Part shown: piece after piece, positions 49,931-58,866 of the stretch
Numbering within the stretch: position 1 is the stretch's first letter
Layout of the letters: each line of letters starts with the position of its first letter
Assembly: GCA_963650485.1 (NCBI GenBank)
Contig: CAVJLN010000002.1
Coordinates: forward strand, 31,155 to 95,154
Reading direction: 5' to 3'
Length of the DNA: 64,000 nt
Source of the DNA: Suilimivivens sp963650485
GTDB taxonomy: Bacteria > Bacillota > Clostridia > Lachnospirales > Lachnospiraceae
Made by a program: the position numbers and the translations under genes
Notes under the pieces: model-generated
What the model saw: only the letters and a program-made list of their open reading frames with translations
The model's database searches: none
What the model was told of the DNA's origin: nothing

Positions 49931-52900
49931 GTGGGAGTAACCTTTACGAAGGAGCAGCAGCAGGTAATTGATACAAGAAACCGGAATCTGCTTATCTCAG
50001 CAGCGGCAGGCTCAGGCAAAACGGCCGTGCTGGTGGAAAGAATCATACAGATGATCCTGAATAAAGAGCATCCTGTGGATATTGACAGGCTGCTGGTTGT
50101 TACCTTTACGAATGCGGCAGCAGCGCAGATGAGGGAGCGTATCCGGCAGGCGATTGACCGGGAGCTTTCGCAGGATCCGTTTAATGAGCACCTGCAGCGG
50201 CAGGCAGCGCTACTGCATAAGGCGCAGATTACCACCATCGACAGCTTCTGCCTTTTTGTTATAAGAAACCATTTCCATGAGATTGGGCTGGATCCCGGCT
50301 TTCGTGTGGCCGATGAGGGAGAGCTGAAGCTGTTGCAGCAGGATACCTTAAATGAACTGCTCGAGCAGGAATATGATGCGGCAGATACGAAGTTTCTGCA
50401 GTGTGTGGAATACTTTACGGGAGGGAGCAACGACCGGCTTCTTATACAATATATCGAAAAGCTATATGACTTCGCAGAGAGCTATCCATGGCCGGGGGAC
50501 TGGCTTTCCGGCTGTCTGGAGGATTATAAAATTGCGGATGTGGAGGAACTGAACGGGACTCAGTGGTGCAGGTATCTTACCTCCCATGTGCGCTTTATGC
50601 TGGAGGAGCTGGCAGGAAAACTCCGGCACGCGTGCAGGCTTGCGGAGTGTCCGGCAGGCCCTTATATGTATGGGGAACTTCTTGAAAAGGAAGCGGAGAT
50701 GTTAGAACAGGCCTCGAAGAAGGAGACCTATCAGGAACAGTATGAGGTCATGGAGAAGATCACCTTCGGGCGTCTTCCATCGAAAAAGGATGACTCCGTG
50801 GATCCTGCTTTGCGTGCCATGGCACAACAGCTTCGCAATGAGGTGAAAAAGCAGATCGAGAAGCTGAAAGGGGAATTCCTGCTGCGTTCTCCCGAACAGG
50901 CGCTTGCACAGATGCAGAGAGCTTATCCGATGGTGGAAGAGCTTGTTTTGCTGGTATTGACTTATGAGCGAATGCTTACACAGAAAAAACGCGAGGCCAA
51001 TATCATCGATTTTGGCGATATGGAGCATCTGGCGCTGCAGATTCTGCTTACCAAAGAAGATGGCAAGATTGTTCCGACCAAGGCGGCGAAGGAGTACCGG
51101 GAGTGCTTTGACGAGATCCTGATCGATGAATACCAGGACAGTAATCTGGTGCAGGAATATCTTCTGACGGCGGTTTCCGGAGAACAGGACGGACGAAACA
51201 ACCGTTTCATGGTAGGAGATGTCAAGCAGAGCATTTATAAGTTCCGTCTGGCAAGACCGGAGCTTTTCATGGAAAAGTATCATACTTATACCAAGGAAGA
51301 ATCGGACTGCCAGCGGATTGATCTTCATAAGAATTTCCGGAGCCGCAGAGAGGTTTTGGAAGGAGTCAACACCCTGTTTCAGAAGATTATGGGGCAGGAG
51401 CTTGGCGGGATTGTCTATGATGAGGATGCCGCCCTTTATGAGGGCGCTTCCTATCCGGAAAATAACGGGAATGAGACAGAATATCTGATTTTTACGCAGG
51501 AGGAAGAAAGCGGCGAGTCTGTGCGCAGCTTTGAAGCAAGGGCGATTGCGTCTAAAATCCGTACATTGTATCAGAGCTTTCAGGTGACGGACAAGGAGAC
51601 CGGTGCGCTGCGGCCGGTACAGTACCGGGATATGGTAATTCTGCTTAGGACGAACTCCGGCTGGGCAGAGGAGTTTAAGGAAACGCTGCAAAAGGAGGGA
51701 ATCCCTGCCTATGTCAGCCTCCGTACCGGGTATTTTGAGGCTTCGGAGATCCGGGAGCTTTTGCAGTTTTTGCATGTGATTGATAATCCGAGACAGGATA
51801 TTCCCCTGTACGGAACGCTGAAATCCTATTTTGGCGGCTTCAGTGAAGAAGAAATTGCGAGAATCCGGGTTGGCTCGACAGACAACCGGCCGGCGGCTCT
51901 GATCGATCAGTTAAGGGCTTATGATGGAGACTTAAAAGAGAAGATTGCGGATTTTCTGGTTACCCTTGATTATTACCGGAAGATATCGGTTTATACACCG
52001 ATTCATAAGCTGCTGGAAGCATTGATTTATACGACCGGGTATTTCCAGTATGTGACGGCGAAGCCCGGAGGTGAGCAGCGCAGAGCCAATGTGGAAATGT
52101 TGTTGTCTAAGGCGGCGGCCTTTGAGCAGACAAGCTTTTACGGTGTCTTTCATTTCCTGCGCTACATCGAGCAGTTGTCGAAGTATGAGGTGGATTACGG
52201 AGAGGCAGATATTCTCGATGAAAACGCCGATGTTGTGCGGATTATGAGTATCCATAAGAGTAAGGGACTGGAATTCCCGGTATGCTTCGTGGCGGGCTTA
52301 TCCAAGAAATTTAATATGCAGGATACCACAGGACGTCTTGTGACCGATATGGATCTTGGCATTGGCGTGGACGAAATTGACAGTGAGCTTCGTATCCAGC
52401 GTCGTATGACGAAGAAAAATGTGGTTTCCCTGAAAATGCGTCTGGACACGCTGGCAGAAGAAATGCGGGTTCTCTACGTTGCCATGACGCGTGCCCGGGA
52501 AAAGCTGATTCTTACAGCAGTTGTTAAGGATGAAGAAAAGCTGAAGGAACAGATTGCATTATATGAAAATACAAAAGGCGAGGATGGCAGAATGCGGTTT
52601 ACGGATCTCATGAATGCCGGATCGTTCCTGCAATTCGTACTGCCGGCACTGTCCGATGCACAGTTTATCAGTGAGGGAGAGCTGAAGGAGCAGAAAATTA
52701 TCGAGGAGTGCGGACAGATTCTGCAAAGAGAACAGTTTGTGTATCGGATTACGAGTCAAGAGGCATCAGAAGGAGAGCTTTTACAGAAGCAAAAGCTGCA
52801 GCAGCGCATGGATCGCAGATATGCGTACGAAGGATTAAAGGAGCTGGTGACCAAGACCAGTGTTTCTGAGTTGAAGAAGGCGCAGATGGATCTGGATTTT

Positions 52901-53563
52901 GCAGGAGAGTTGTTCCCGGAAAAGGAAATTGTGCCGTATATTCCAGCCTTTATGCAGGAAGCACAGGAAATGTCCGGGGCAGAACGCGGAAGCGCTTATC
53001 ACCGGGTGATGGAGCTGCTTGATTTTGAAAAGGTGCTGGATCGGGAAAATAATAAGGAAATGAACCGGGAAGAAAAACGGAGTAAGGAATCTGAGAAATC
53101 AGGAGCAGATACTTACATGATTTTAGAGTTGGAACGGCAGATTGCACTCATGGTAGAAAAGGAGCTGCTACAGAAGCCGTGGAGCGAGGCCGTTTCGATG
53201 AAAAAGCTTGTGGTATTTTTTAAGACCTCACTGGCACAGAGAATGGCCAAGGCTCAGCACCTTCAAAAGCTTAAAAAAGAGCAGCCCTTTGTACTTGGCA
53301 TTGCGGCAGACCGCGTAAAACCACAGTTTCCGCATGAGGAACAAGTGTTGATTCAGGGAATCATCGATGCCTTTTTTGAAGAGGGTGACGATCTTGTTCT
53401 GATGGATTATAAGACCGATGCCGTAAAGACCGGGGAGGAACTGGTAAAGCGTTATCATACCCAGATGGAGTACTATACGGAAGCCTTAGAGCGTATTGTG
53501 GGTAAGAAGGTGAAGGAACGGATTATTTATTCCTTTGCGCTTGGTGAGGAAATCCGGATGTAG
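49931..53563 (+). CDS. addA: AddAB nuclease-helicase subunit A
   Basis: I prefer GTG 49931 (GGGAG upstream; gives MGVTFTKEQQQVIDTRN) to ATG 49910, which lacks a site. The 1210-residue protein has a UvrD-type helicase: Walker A in SAAAGSGKTAVL, VVTFTNAAAAQMRER, the Walker B-like LIDEYQDSNLVQ, VGDVKQSIYKFR, IMSIHKSKGLEFPV and YVAMTRAREKL. The C-terminal nuclease has VLMDYKTD. It is the motor that unwinds DNA ends with AddB. The protein is complete. Confidence 0.96.
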   Translation: MGVTFTKEQQQVIDTRNRNLLISAAAGSGKTAVLVERIIQMILNKEHPVDIDRLLVVTFTNAAAAQMRERIRQAIDRELSQDPFNEHLQRQAALLHKAQITTIDSFCLFVIRNHFHEIGLDPGFRVADEGELKLLQQDTLNELLEQEYDAADTKFLQCVEYFTGGSNDRLLIQYIEKLYDFAESYPWPGDWLSGCLEDYKIADVEELNGTQWCRYLTSHVRFMLEELAGKLRHACRLAECPAGPYMYGELLEKEAEMLEQASKKETYQEQYEVMEKITFGRLPSKKDDSVDPALRAMAQQLRNEVKKQIEKLKGEFLLRSPEQALAQMQRAYPMVEELVLLVLTYERMLTQKKREANIIDFGDMEHLALQILLTKEDGKIVPTKAAKEYRECFDEILIDEYQDSNLVQEYLLTAVSGEQDGRNNRFMVGDVKQSIYKFRLARPELFMEKYHTYTKEESDCQRIDLHKNFRSRREVLEGVNTLFQKIMGQELGGIVYDEDAALYEGASYPENNGNETEYLIFTQEEESGESVRSFEARAIASKIRTLYQSFQVTDKETGALRPVQYRDMVILLRTNSGWAEEFKETLQKEGIPAYVSLRTGYFEASEIRELLQFLHVIDNPRQDIPLYGTLKSYFGGFSEEEIARIRVGSTDNRPAALIDQLRAYDGDLKEKIADFLVTLDYYRKISVYTPIHKLLEALIYTTGYFQYVTAKPGGEQRRANVEMLLSKAAAFEQTSFYGVFHFLRYIEQLSKYEVDYGEADILDENADVVRIMSIHKSKGLEFPVCFVAGLSKKFNMQDTTGRLVTDMDLGIGVDEIDSELRIQRRMTKKNVVSLKMRLDTLAEEMRVLYVAMTRAREKLILTAVVKDEEKLKEQIALYENTKGEDGRMRFTDLMNAGSFLQFVLPALSDAQFISEGELKEQKIIEECGQILQREQFVYRITSQEASEGELLQKQKLQQRMDRRYAYEGLKELVTKTSVSELKKAQMDLDFAGELFPEKEIVPYIPAFMQEAQEMSGAERGSAYHRVMELLDFEKVLDRENNKEMNREEKRSKESEKSGADTYMILELERQIALMVEKELLQKPWSEAVSMKKLVVFFKTSLAQRMAKAQHLQKLKKEQPFVLGIAADRVKPQFPHEEQVLIQGIIDAFFEEGDDLVLMDYKTDAVKTGEELVKRYHTQMEYYTEALERIVGKKVKERIIYSFALGEEIRM

Positions 53564-53645
53564 CGGATGAGGATGCAAATTATTACCTGACATGCATTCA
53601 GAGAAGCTGCCGGTGGCAGGTTTGATTGTGGGACGAGGTATGAGT

Positions 53646-53711
53646 GAACAGTAACGGTGATTCCATAGAACAGTAATGATGATTTCATAGAACAGTAACG
53701 ATGATTCTATA
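53646..53711. repeat. Three tandem 22-bp repeats upstream of the thiT promoter
   Basis: Three head-to-tail units each start GAACAGTAAYGRTGATT and end in ATA (53646-53667, 53668-53689, 53690-53711). They end 5 bp before the -35 box. The 22-bp period is about two helical turns, so a protein would bind all copies on one DNA face. The rest of the 367-bp gap holds promoter and riboswitch. Confidence 0.8.
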
Positions 53712-53716
53712 GGGGA

Positions 53717-53745
53717 TTGACACCGGACGGAAAGAGTTGTATTTT
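53717..53745 (+). promoter_or_regulatory. Promoter of the thiT transcript
   Basis: TTGACA and TATTTT are 17 bp apart, about 36 bp before the TPP aptamer. Confidence 0.7.
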
Positions 53746-53780
53746 TATAGAGATCGGTGCAAACACCGAAATAAAATAAT

Positions 53781-53868
53781 CACTTCGCTAGGGGAGCATT
53801 TGCTGAGATTATCTGTTACACAGATTAACCCTCACTACTTGAACCGGGTAATACCGGCGTAAGGAAGC
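53781..53868 (+). ncRNA. TPP riboswitch (THI element)
   Basis: The conserved parts are all present: CTTCGCTAGGGGAGC, TTGCTGAGATTAT, ACCCTCACTACTTGAACC, GGGTAATACCGG and CGTAAGGAAG. It senses thiamine pyrophosphate and lies directly before thiT. Confidence 0.95.
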
Positions 53869-53892
53869 ACAGGATAACAGGATCATATTATG

Positions 53893-53931
53893 TCCTCCTT
53901 AGCGATGTAAAAAGTCTAAGGAGGATTTTTT
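53893..53931 (+). promoter_or_regulatory. thiT expression platform: hairpin hiding the ribosome site
   Basis: TCCTCCTTAG (53893-53902) pairs perfectly with CTAAGGAGGA (53916-53925), which contains the Shine-Dalgarno sequence of thiT. Six T follow at once, then ATG at 53932. The hairpin can act both as terminator and as ribosome-site block when TPP is bound. Confidence 0.85.
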
Positions 53932-54639
53932 ATGTCACTATTTTTTAACAAAGAAGACGGCTACTTTTCACTGACAACAGGCGGCGAGGTCGCTGTGATT
54001 ATTCTGATTGCAGTTCTCGTGATCCTGACCGCAGTGATCCGTACCAGGGTCAAAGAGAACCAGAATCAGGATCAGAATCAGAAGGAGCGTGCATTTTCTA
54101 CCAAGCAGCTTGTATTTTCCGCAGTCGCACTGGCACTGGGGTTCGCAACTTCTTATATTAAGCTTATGAACATGCCCTGGGGCGGTTCTATCACACTCTG
54201 TTCCATGCTGTTTGTAACCATGATCGGTTACTGGTATGGACCGAAGGTCGGTATTACAGCTGCATTTGCCTACAGTCTGCTGCAGTTCGTGCAGGATGGC
54301 GGAAGTTATATTTTATCCCCTTTGCAGGCGTGTCTCGATTACATCTTTGCATTTGCTGCATTAGGCCTTTCAGGATTCTTTAATAAGCAGAAGAACGGAT
54401 TATTAAAGGGCTATCTCGTAGCGATTCTTGTAAGAGGCCTGTGCCATTCCATCGGCGGTTATTTGTACTGGATGGATTATATGCCGGACAACTTCCCGAA
54501 GTCCCTGACCGCCATTTATCCGATTGTCTATAATTATGCTTATATTTTAGGAGAAGGTCTGATCACCGTAATTATCATCATGCTTCCTCCGGTAAAGAAA
54601 GCGATTGAAAAAGTGAAAACAATGGCTGTGCAGGCGTAG
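53932..54639 (+). CDS. thiT: ECF transporter S component for thiamine
   Basis: The 235-residue membrane protein is of the ThiT/YuaJ family: KQLVFSAVALALGFATSYIK, MPWGGSITLCSMLFVTMIGY (core MPWGGSITL), YWYGPKVGITAAFAYSLLQF and LGLSGFF. It has an extra N-terminal span and Gln/Asn-rich linker (residues 1-55) ahead of the six-span core, so it is longer than usual. It binds thiamine and passes it to a shared energy-coupling module encoded elsewhere. The TPP riboswitch upstream confirms the substrate. Confidence 0.95.
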   Translation: MSLFFNKEDGYFSLTTGGEVAVIILIAVLVILTAVIRTRVKENQNQDQNQKERAFSTKQLVFSAVALALGFATSYIKLMNMPWGGSITLCSMLFVTMIGYWYGPKVGITAAFAYSLLQFVQDGGSYILSPLQACLDYIFAFAALGLSGFFNKQKNGLLKGYLVAILVRGLCHSIGGYLYWMDYMPDNFPKSLTAIYPIVYNYAYILGEGLITVIIIMLPPVKKAIEKVKTMAVQA

Positions 54640-54746
54640 AGCCCGGTCATTTCTATAAAGCGTCTGGCTTACAGAGGTAGCTGTATGGTGATGTGCAATT
54701 TGACAGGTCAGAGGTTCCCTTTCTAGACAGATTTTACAAATATGAT

Positions 54747-54799
54747 AAAGGATAGTCTGCTGTCTTGCATTTTGCAAGACGGTGTGCTATCCTTTTTTT
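54747..54799 (+). terminator. Terminator after thiT
   Basis: A long hairpin (AAAGGATAG with CTATCCTTT; inner GTCTTGCA with TGCAAGAC) ends in seven T. Confidence 0.85.
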
Positions 54800-54807
54800 A
54801 ACAAAGT

Positions 54808-54825
54808 ATTGGTAACGTTACCAAT
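54808..54825. promoter_or_regulatory. LacI-type operator before malQ
   Basis: A perfect 18-bp palindrome, ATTGGTAACGTTACCAAT, with the central CG expected of LacI/GalR sites, lies 46 bp before malQ. The LacI-family gene at 56578 is the obvious candidate binder. Confidence 0.75.
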
Positions 54826-54870
54826 GGCGTAAATACAGTGCTGACAGCTATTTTGGAATAGCGGAAAGAG

Positions 54871-56367
54871 ATGGAGAATATGAAGAGAGCAAGTGGCATT
54901 TTATTACCGGTTTCCAGTCTTCCGTCCCCTTACGGAATTGGAACTTTTTCGAAAGAAGCATACGAATTTGTGGATTTTCTGGCCGCAGCCGGACAGACCT
55001 ACTGGCAGATCCTGCCGTTAGGGCCGACCGGATATGGAGATTCCCCGTATCAGTCTTTTTCCACCTTTGCAGGAAATCCGTATTACATCGATCCGGAGGA
55101 ACTGATGGAAAAGGGATGGATCACGAAGAAGGACTGTGAAAGCTTCGACTGGGGAGATACCGCAGGCTATGTAGATTATGAGAAGATCTATCTTTCCCGG
55201 TTCCGTCTCTTGAAAAAAGCCTTTTTGAACAGCAAAATCGAAGAAGATGCAGAGTTTCAGAGCTTTGTGAAAGAAAATGAATACTGGCTTGCTGATTATG
55301 CGATGTATATGGCGGTCAAGGATTATTTTAAGGGTGTGAACTGGTTAAGCTGGGAGGAGGACATTCGGATTCGTGACGCGAAGGCCATGAAGAAATACCG
55401 TGAGGAGCTACAGGAGGAGATTCTGTTCTATGAATTTCAACAGTATCTTTTCGCAGGACAGTGGCTTCGTCTTAAGAAGTATGCGAATGAGAAGGGCGTT
55501 CTGATCGTGGGGGATATTCCGATCTATGTTGCCTTCGACAGTGCGGATACCTGGGCGAATCCGGAGCTTTTCCAATTGAATGAAAAGGGCGAACCGGTGG
55601 CGGTTGCCGGATGTCCTCCGGATGCGTTTTCGGCAACGGGCCAGCTTTGGGGAAATCCGCTGTACCGTTGGGATTATCATGCACAGACCGGTTTTGCGTG
55701 GTGGATGAAACGAATTGGTTACTGTTACAAATTATATGATGTGGTGCGTATCGACCATTTCCGTGGCTTTGATGAATATTACAGCATTCCTTACGGCGAT
55801 CCGACTGCAGAGTTTGGTAAGTGGGAGAAGGGCCCCGGTTATGCGTTATTTAAGACGATGAAGGAGCAGATTGGAAACAAGCCGGTGATCGCAGAGGATC
55901 TTGGTTTCTTAACGCCGTCCGTCATCGGTCTTGTGAAAGAGACCGGCTATCCGGGAATGAAGATCTTGCAGTTTGCGTTTGATTCGAGGGAAGAGAGTGA
56001 TTATCTGCCGCACAACTACACCGCAAACAGTGTGGTTTATACCGGAACACATGATAATGATACAACCCTCAACTGGTATCATACGATTCCGGCGCGTGAC
56101 CGCCGCTTTGCCAGAAATTACCTGAACATCACAGGGAATAAGAAGGTGACCTGGGAGTTTATCCGGGCAGCGATTGCGAGTGTATCGGATACTGCGATTA
56201 TTCCGATGCAGGATTATCTGGAACTTGGCAGCGAAGCCAGAATCAATACCCCGTCTACACTGGGAGATAACTGGAAGTGGCGTATGAGTGCAGAGCAGCT
56301 TTCAACGGAACTGGCGGAAGAGATTCTAGAGTTATGTAAACTGTATGGACGTGTGAAAGAAAAATAG
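54871..56367 (+). CDS. malQ: 4-alpha-glucanotransferase (amylomaltase, GH77)
   Basis: The 498-residue GH77 protein has RASGILLPVSSLPSPYGIG at the start (core LPVSSLPSPYGIG), the nucleophile Asp in VRIDHFRGF, the acid/base Glu in VIAEDLGFLTPSV, and the third Asp in THDNDTTLNWY. It moves maltosyl and longer glucan units between chains during maltodextrin or glycogen use in the cytoplasm. The operator upstream and the regulator downstream make a local maltose-type control unit. Confidence 0.96.
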   Translation: MENMKRASGILLPVSSLPSPYGIGTFSKEAYEFVDFLAAAGQTYWQILPLGPTGYGDSPYQSFSTFAGNPYYIDPEELMEKGWITKKDCESFDWGDTAGYVDYEKIYLSRFRLLKKAFLNSKIEEDAEFQSFVKENEYWLADYAMYMAVKDYFKGVNWLSWEEDIRIRDAKAMKKYREELQEEILFYEFQQYLFAGQWLRLKKYANEKGVLIVGDIPIYVAFDSADTWANPELFQLNEKGEPVAVAGCPPDAFSATGQLWGNPLYRWDYHAQTGFAWWMKRIGYCYKLYDVVRIDHFRGFDEYYSIPYGDPTAEFGKWEKGPGYALFKTMKEQIGNKPVIAEDLGFLTPSVIGLVKETGYPGMKILQFAFDSREESDYLPHNYTANSVVYTGTHDNDTTLNWYHTIPARDRRFARNYLNITGNKKVTWEFIRAAIASVSDTAIIPMQDYLELGSEARINTPSTLGDNWKWRMSAEQLSTELAEEILELCKLYGRVKEK

Positions 56368-56577
56368 AGATAAGATACAGCTTGCAGAGGGAAAGATAGA
56401 GATTTAGGTTAAGATTCAGATTCAGCGGCCCTATACCTGATGAGATGGAAGGAAAAGAGAAGGCCGTGGAAGAAAGCCGGAAAAAGCCAGAGAAGGATAC
56501 AAAAAGGAAAAAAGAAACACAGAAAGAGAAAAAGAGTTACAGAGAGACGAAAAAAGATAGAGAAAGAGGGATGGAAG

Positions 56578-57621
56578 ATGGGAGAAATGACAATCAAGGA
56601 TATTGCCAGAAAATGCGGGGTAGGACCGAGTACGGTGTCCCGCGCCATCAATAACCATCCCAATATCAATCCGGAAACCCGGGAAAAGGTGCTGGCCGTC
56701 ATCCGGGAAACCGGCTTTGTCCCGAATAACAGTGCACGGAATCTGAAACGGACAGAAGCCAACTGTATCGCAGTACTGATTAAGGGCATCACGAATCCGT
56801 TTTTCAGTTCGGTGATCCAGATTATTGAAGAGCAGATTCACGAAAAACACTTTACCATGGTGATGCAGCATGTGGAAAGTTATGAGGATGAACTGGATGT
56901 GGCATTAAACCTGATTAAGGAAAAGCGGCTGCGCGGGATTATCTTTCTGGGAGGCAATTACCAGCATGATGCAAAAAAGCTCAGGATGCTGAATGTCCCT
57001 TTTGTATTCAGTACGATCGGGACAGTGGCAGAAGAGAGTGTGAAAAAGAATTATTCCAATATTGCGGTGGATGACCGGGCAGAAAGCTGTCGGATGGCAG
57101 AGTATCTTTTGGGACTCGGGCATAAGCAGATCGCACTGATTACAGAAAATGCAGAGGGAGAATCAGTTGGGAAGCTTCGTCTCTTAGGCTATCAGGATGC
57201 GCTGAAAGAACAGGGAATTGCGGTAAATCCGAAGCTGATCTTGAAAATAACGGATGATGTCGATCCGTATTCGATGGAAAATGGTTACCGGATGACGAAA
57301 GAACTGCTGCAGTCCGGCGAGCCGTTTACGGCGGTGTATGCGATTGCGGATACGCTGGCGATCGGAGCCTGCCGGGCATTGCATGAGGCCGGAAAACGGA
57401 TTCCGGAGGATGTGTCGGTTGCCGGTTTTGATGGGATTCCGCTCGGGGAATATTATATTCCGAAGCTGTCTACGATGCGGCAGCCGGTAGAAGCCATGGC
57501 AGATAAAACGGTCCGCCTGCTTCTGCAAATCTTAGAAGAAGGCAGACCGCATGAACATCTGATTTTCCCAGCAGAGCTGGTGATCCGGGAATCCACCGCT
57601 CCACCGGGGAATTATAAGTGA
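56578..57621 (+). CDS. LacI family transcriptional regulator
   Basis: The start at ATG 56578 (GAGGG upstream) yields 347 residues, the usual size; the same frame is open back to 56440 but only through a purine tract giving a Lys/Arg tail. The N-terminal helix-turn-helix is MTIKDIARKCGVGPSTVSRA with hinge NSARNLKR. The sugar-binding core includes TNPFFSSVIQ and SVAGFDGIPLGEYYIPKLST (core VAGFDGIPLGEYY). It lies after malQ and probably represses it, and itself if the palindrome at 54808 serves the whole transcript. Confidence 0.9.
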   Translation: MGEMTIKDIARKCGVGPSTVSRAINNHPNINPETREKVLAVIRETGFVPNNSARNLKRTEANCIAVLIKGITNPFFSSVIQIIEEQIHEKHFTMVMQHVESYEDELDVALNLIKEKRLRGIIFLGGNYQHDAKKLRMLNVPFVFSTIGTVAEESVKKNYSNIAVDDRAESCRMAEYLLGLGHKQIALITENAEGESVGKLRLLGYQDALKEQGIAVNPKLILKITDDVDPYSMENGYRMTKELLQSGEPFTAVYAIADTLAIGACRALHEAGKRIPEDVSVAGFDGIPLGEYYIPKLSTMRQPVEAMADKTVRLLLQILEEGRPHEHLIFPAELVIRESTAPPGNYK

Positions 57622-57630
57622 TAAACTACA

Positions 57631-58083
57631 CTAGAAAATACGTTTTGACAGGTTGGAGTTGTGATATTCGGGATTGTTCGTAACATCCTCCTGAAACCAG
57701 TCAAGCGGAGTGAACGCATTGGCAGTTTCCACATCCGGGAATTCCACTTCGGCAATAATTAATGGCGCAAAAGGCGCATCAAATACATCAAGTTCGACCT
57801 TTAAGGCGGTATCTGTGATTGGGATCAGATACCGTTTTTTGGAAATGATGTTGCCATCGGCTTTCGGACGAAGATGCTCGTAACCTTCCTTGGACAAAGG
57901 CAGGTTGTATTCTTCCCGCGCAAGGAGTCCGGTTCCCTTGTAGGTGAGGTAATATTCCTCATCCTGCTTGCGGATGCGGATCACCGGAGAGGTGCAGAGG
58001 TAGGCCTGTTCAATGTGAAGGCATTTGTAGTCCGAGAGGTTTTCTGGGAGGTGCTTGATTAAAAATTTGCGTTCAATTTCCAT
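57631..58083 (-). CDS. CYTH domain protein (triphosphate tunnel metalloenzyme)
   Basis: The 150-residue protein opens with the CYTH signature MEIERKFLI (ExExK) and has alternating charged strands (IRIRKQDEEYYLTYKG, KKRYLIP, KVELDVF, IAEVEF) that line the tunnel. Members cleave triphosphate, inorganic or on nucleotides or thiamine. The substrate is not determined. It is convergent with the LacI gene, 9 bp apart at the ends. AAAGGA precedes the ATG at 58083. Confidence 0.9.
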   Translation of the reverse strand: MEIERKFLIKHLPENLSDYKCLHIEQAYLCTSPVIRIRKQDEEYYLTYKGTGLLAREEYNLPLSKEGYEHLRPKADGNIISKKRYLIPITDTALKVELDVFDAPFAPLIIAEVEFPDVETANAFTPLDWFQEDVTNNPEYHNSNLSKRIF

Positions 58084-58228
58084 AAAAAGAGTCCTTTCCT
58101 TATCAAAGTGATGAATCGGTTATAATTTGTATACCATATTATAACACAATCCGTTCATAATATGGTACAATATAGGTTGCATTGTTGGACTTAAAGGTGT
58201 TCAGCACTTTGTTTGAGAGGTGATGATA

Positions 58229-58363
58229 ATGCGGGCGTATGCAGAAGAATATTTGAATGATGTGGTAGAAAGCCAGGGAAAACTCTTTGATCTTGTGGCA
58301 CAACAGTATTCCGATAAGGATACCGAGGAGTTCATCAATACCTATATGGCAAGCAAGATATGA
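58229..58363 (+). pseudogene. N-terminal fragment of a small unknown protein (44 residues)
   Basis: ATG 58229 after GAGAGGTGATG opens a frame of 44 residues beginning MRAYAEEYLNDVVESQGKLF. The start resembles, from memory, longer proteins of about 100 residues in Lachnospiraceae. It stops at 58363, where its end overlaps the ATG of a NADAR fragment (ATATGATG). A deletion that joined two genes out of frame is the simplest reading. It is too short to be called by usual cutoffs. Confidence 0.5.
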
Positions 58364-58722
58364 TGTATCGCAAGGCGGTTTGCTTTGGCGATGTGAAAGT
58401 TGCAGAGCAGATCCTCGCCACAGAAGATGCTGCCGAAATCAAGGCTCTCGGACGGCTTGTGTCAGGCTACGATGAAAGTCTATGGAATGGTGTCCGGCAG
58501 ATCATTGTCTATGAGGGACTTTTGGCAAAGTTCTTGCAAAACCCTGATTTGAGGAAACAACTGAAAGAGACAGGAAGTGCTGTTCTTACCGAGTGTGCAG
58601 TGAAAGACCGGATATGGGGAATCGGTCTGTCCATGCATGACCCTGACAGGCTTGATCAGGTAAAATGGCAGGGGGAAAACCTGCTGGGTTATACTCTTAT
58701 GATGGTGCGTGATAGACTATAG
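58360..58722 (+). pseudogene. NADAR domain fragment lacking its N-terminus
   Basis: The 120 residues starting MMYRKAVCFGD correspond to the later two thirds of a NADAR (YbiA-like) domain: MMYRKA..F, WNGVRQIIVYEGLLAKF, DRIWGIGL and GENLLGYTLMMVR. The normal beginning, with the Glu just before the MMYRKA motif, is missing because the frame is fused to the 44-residue gene upstream. NADAR enzymes act on ADP-ribosylated substrates or riboflavin intermediates. Without the N-terminus it is probably inactive. Confidence 0.7.
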
Positions 58723-58866
58723 ACAGCGTAATTCTCTAAAACAGAAGGTGTACTATGTGTTTTAACATTATATGAAGAGTCTTATGAATGGATATGGTTG
58801 AACTATCACAAATAAATACGCAGCAAGCTAAAAACGTATGAAAATGTAAGGAAAGGAAGTAAAGCA

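Noticed and set aside
50702..51775. 357-codon open frame on the minus strand
   Set aside because: It is antisense to addA in a region where helicase motifs are intact; composition typical of a mirror frame.
53646..53711. Short CRISPR array
   Set aside because: The three 22-bp units are directly tandem with no spacers.
56445..56654. 69-codon Lys/Glu-rich frame
   Set aside because: It is produced by the purine tract and overlaps the helix-turn-helix of the LacI gene in another frame.
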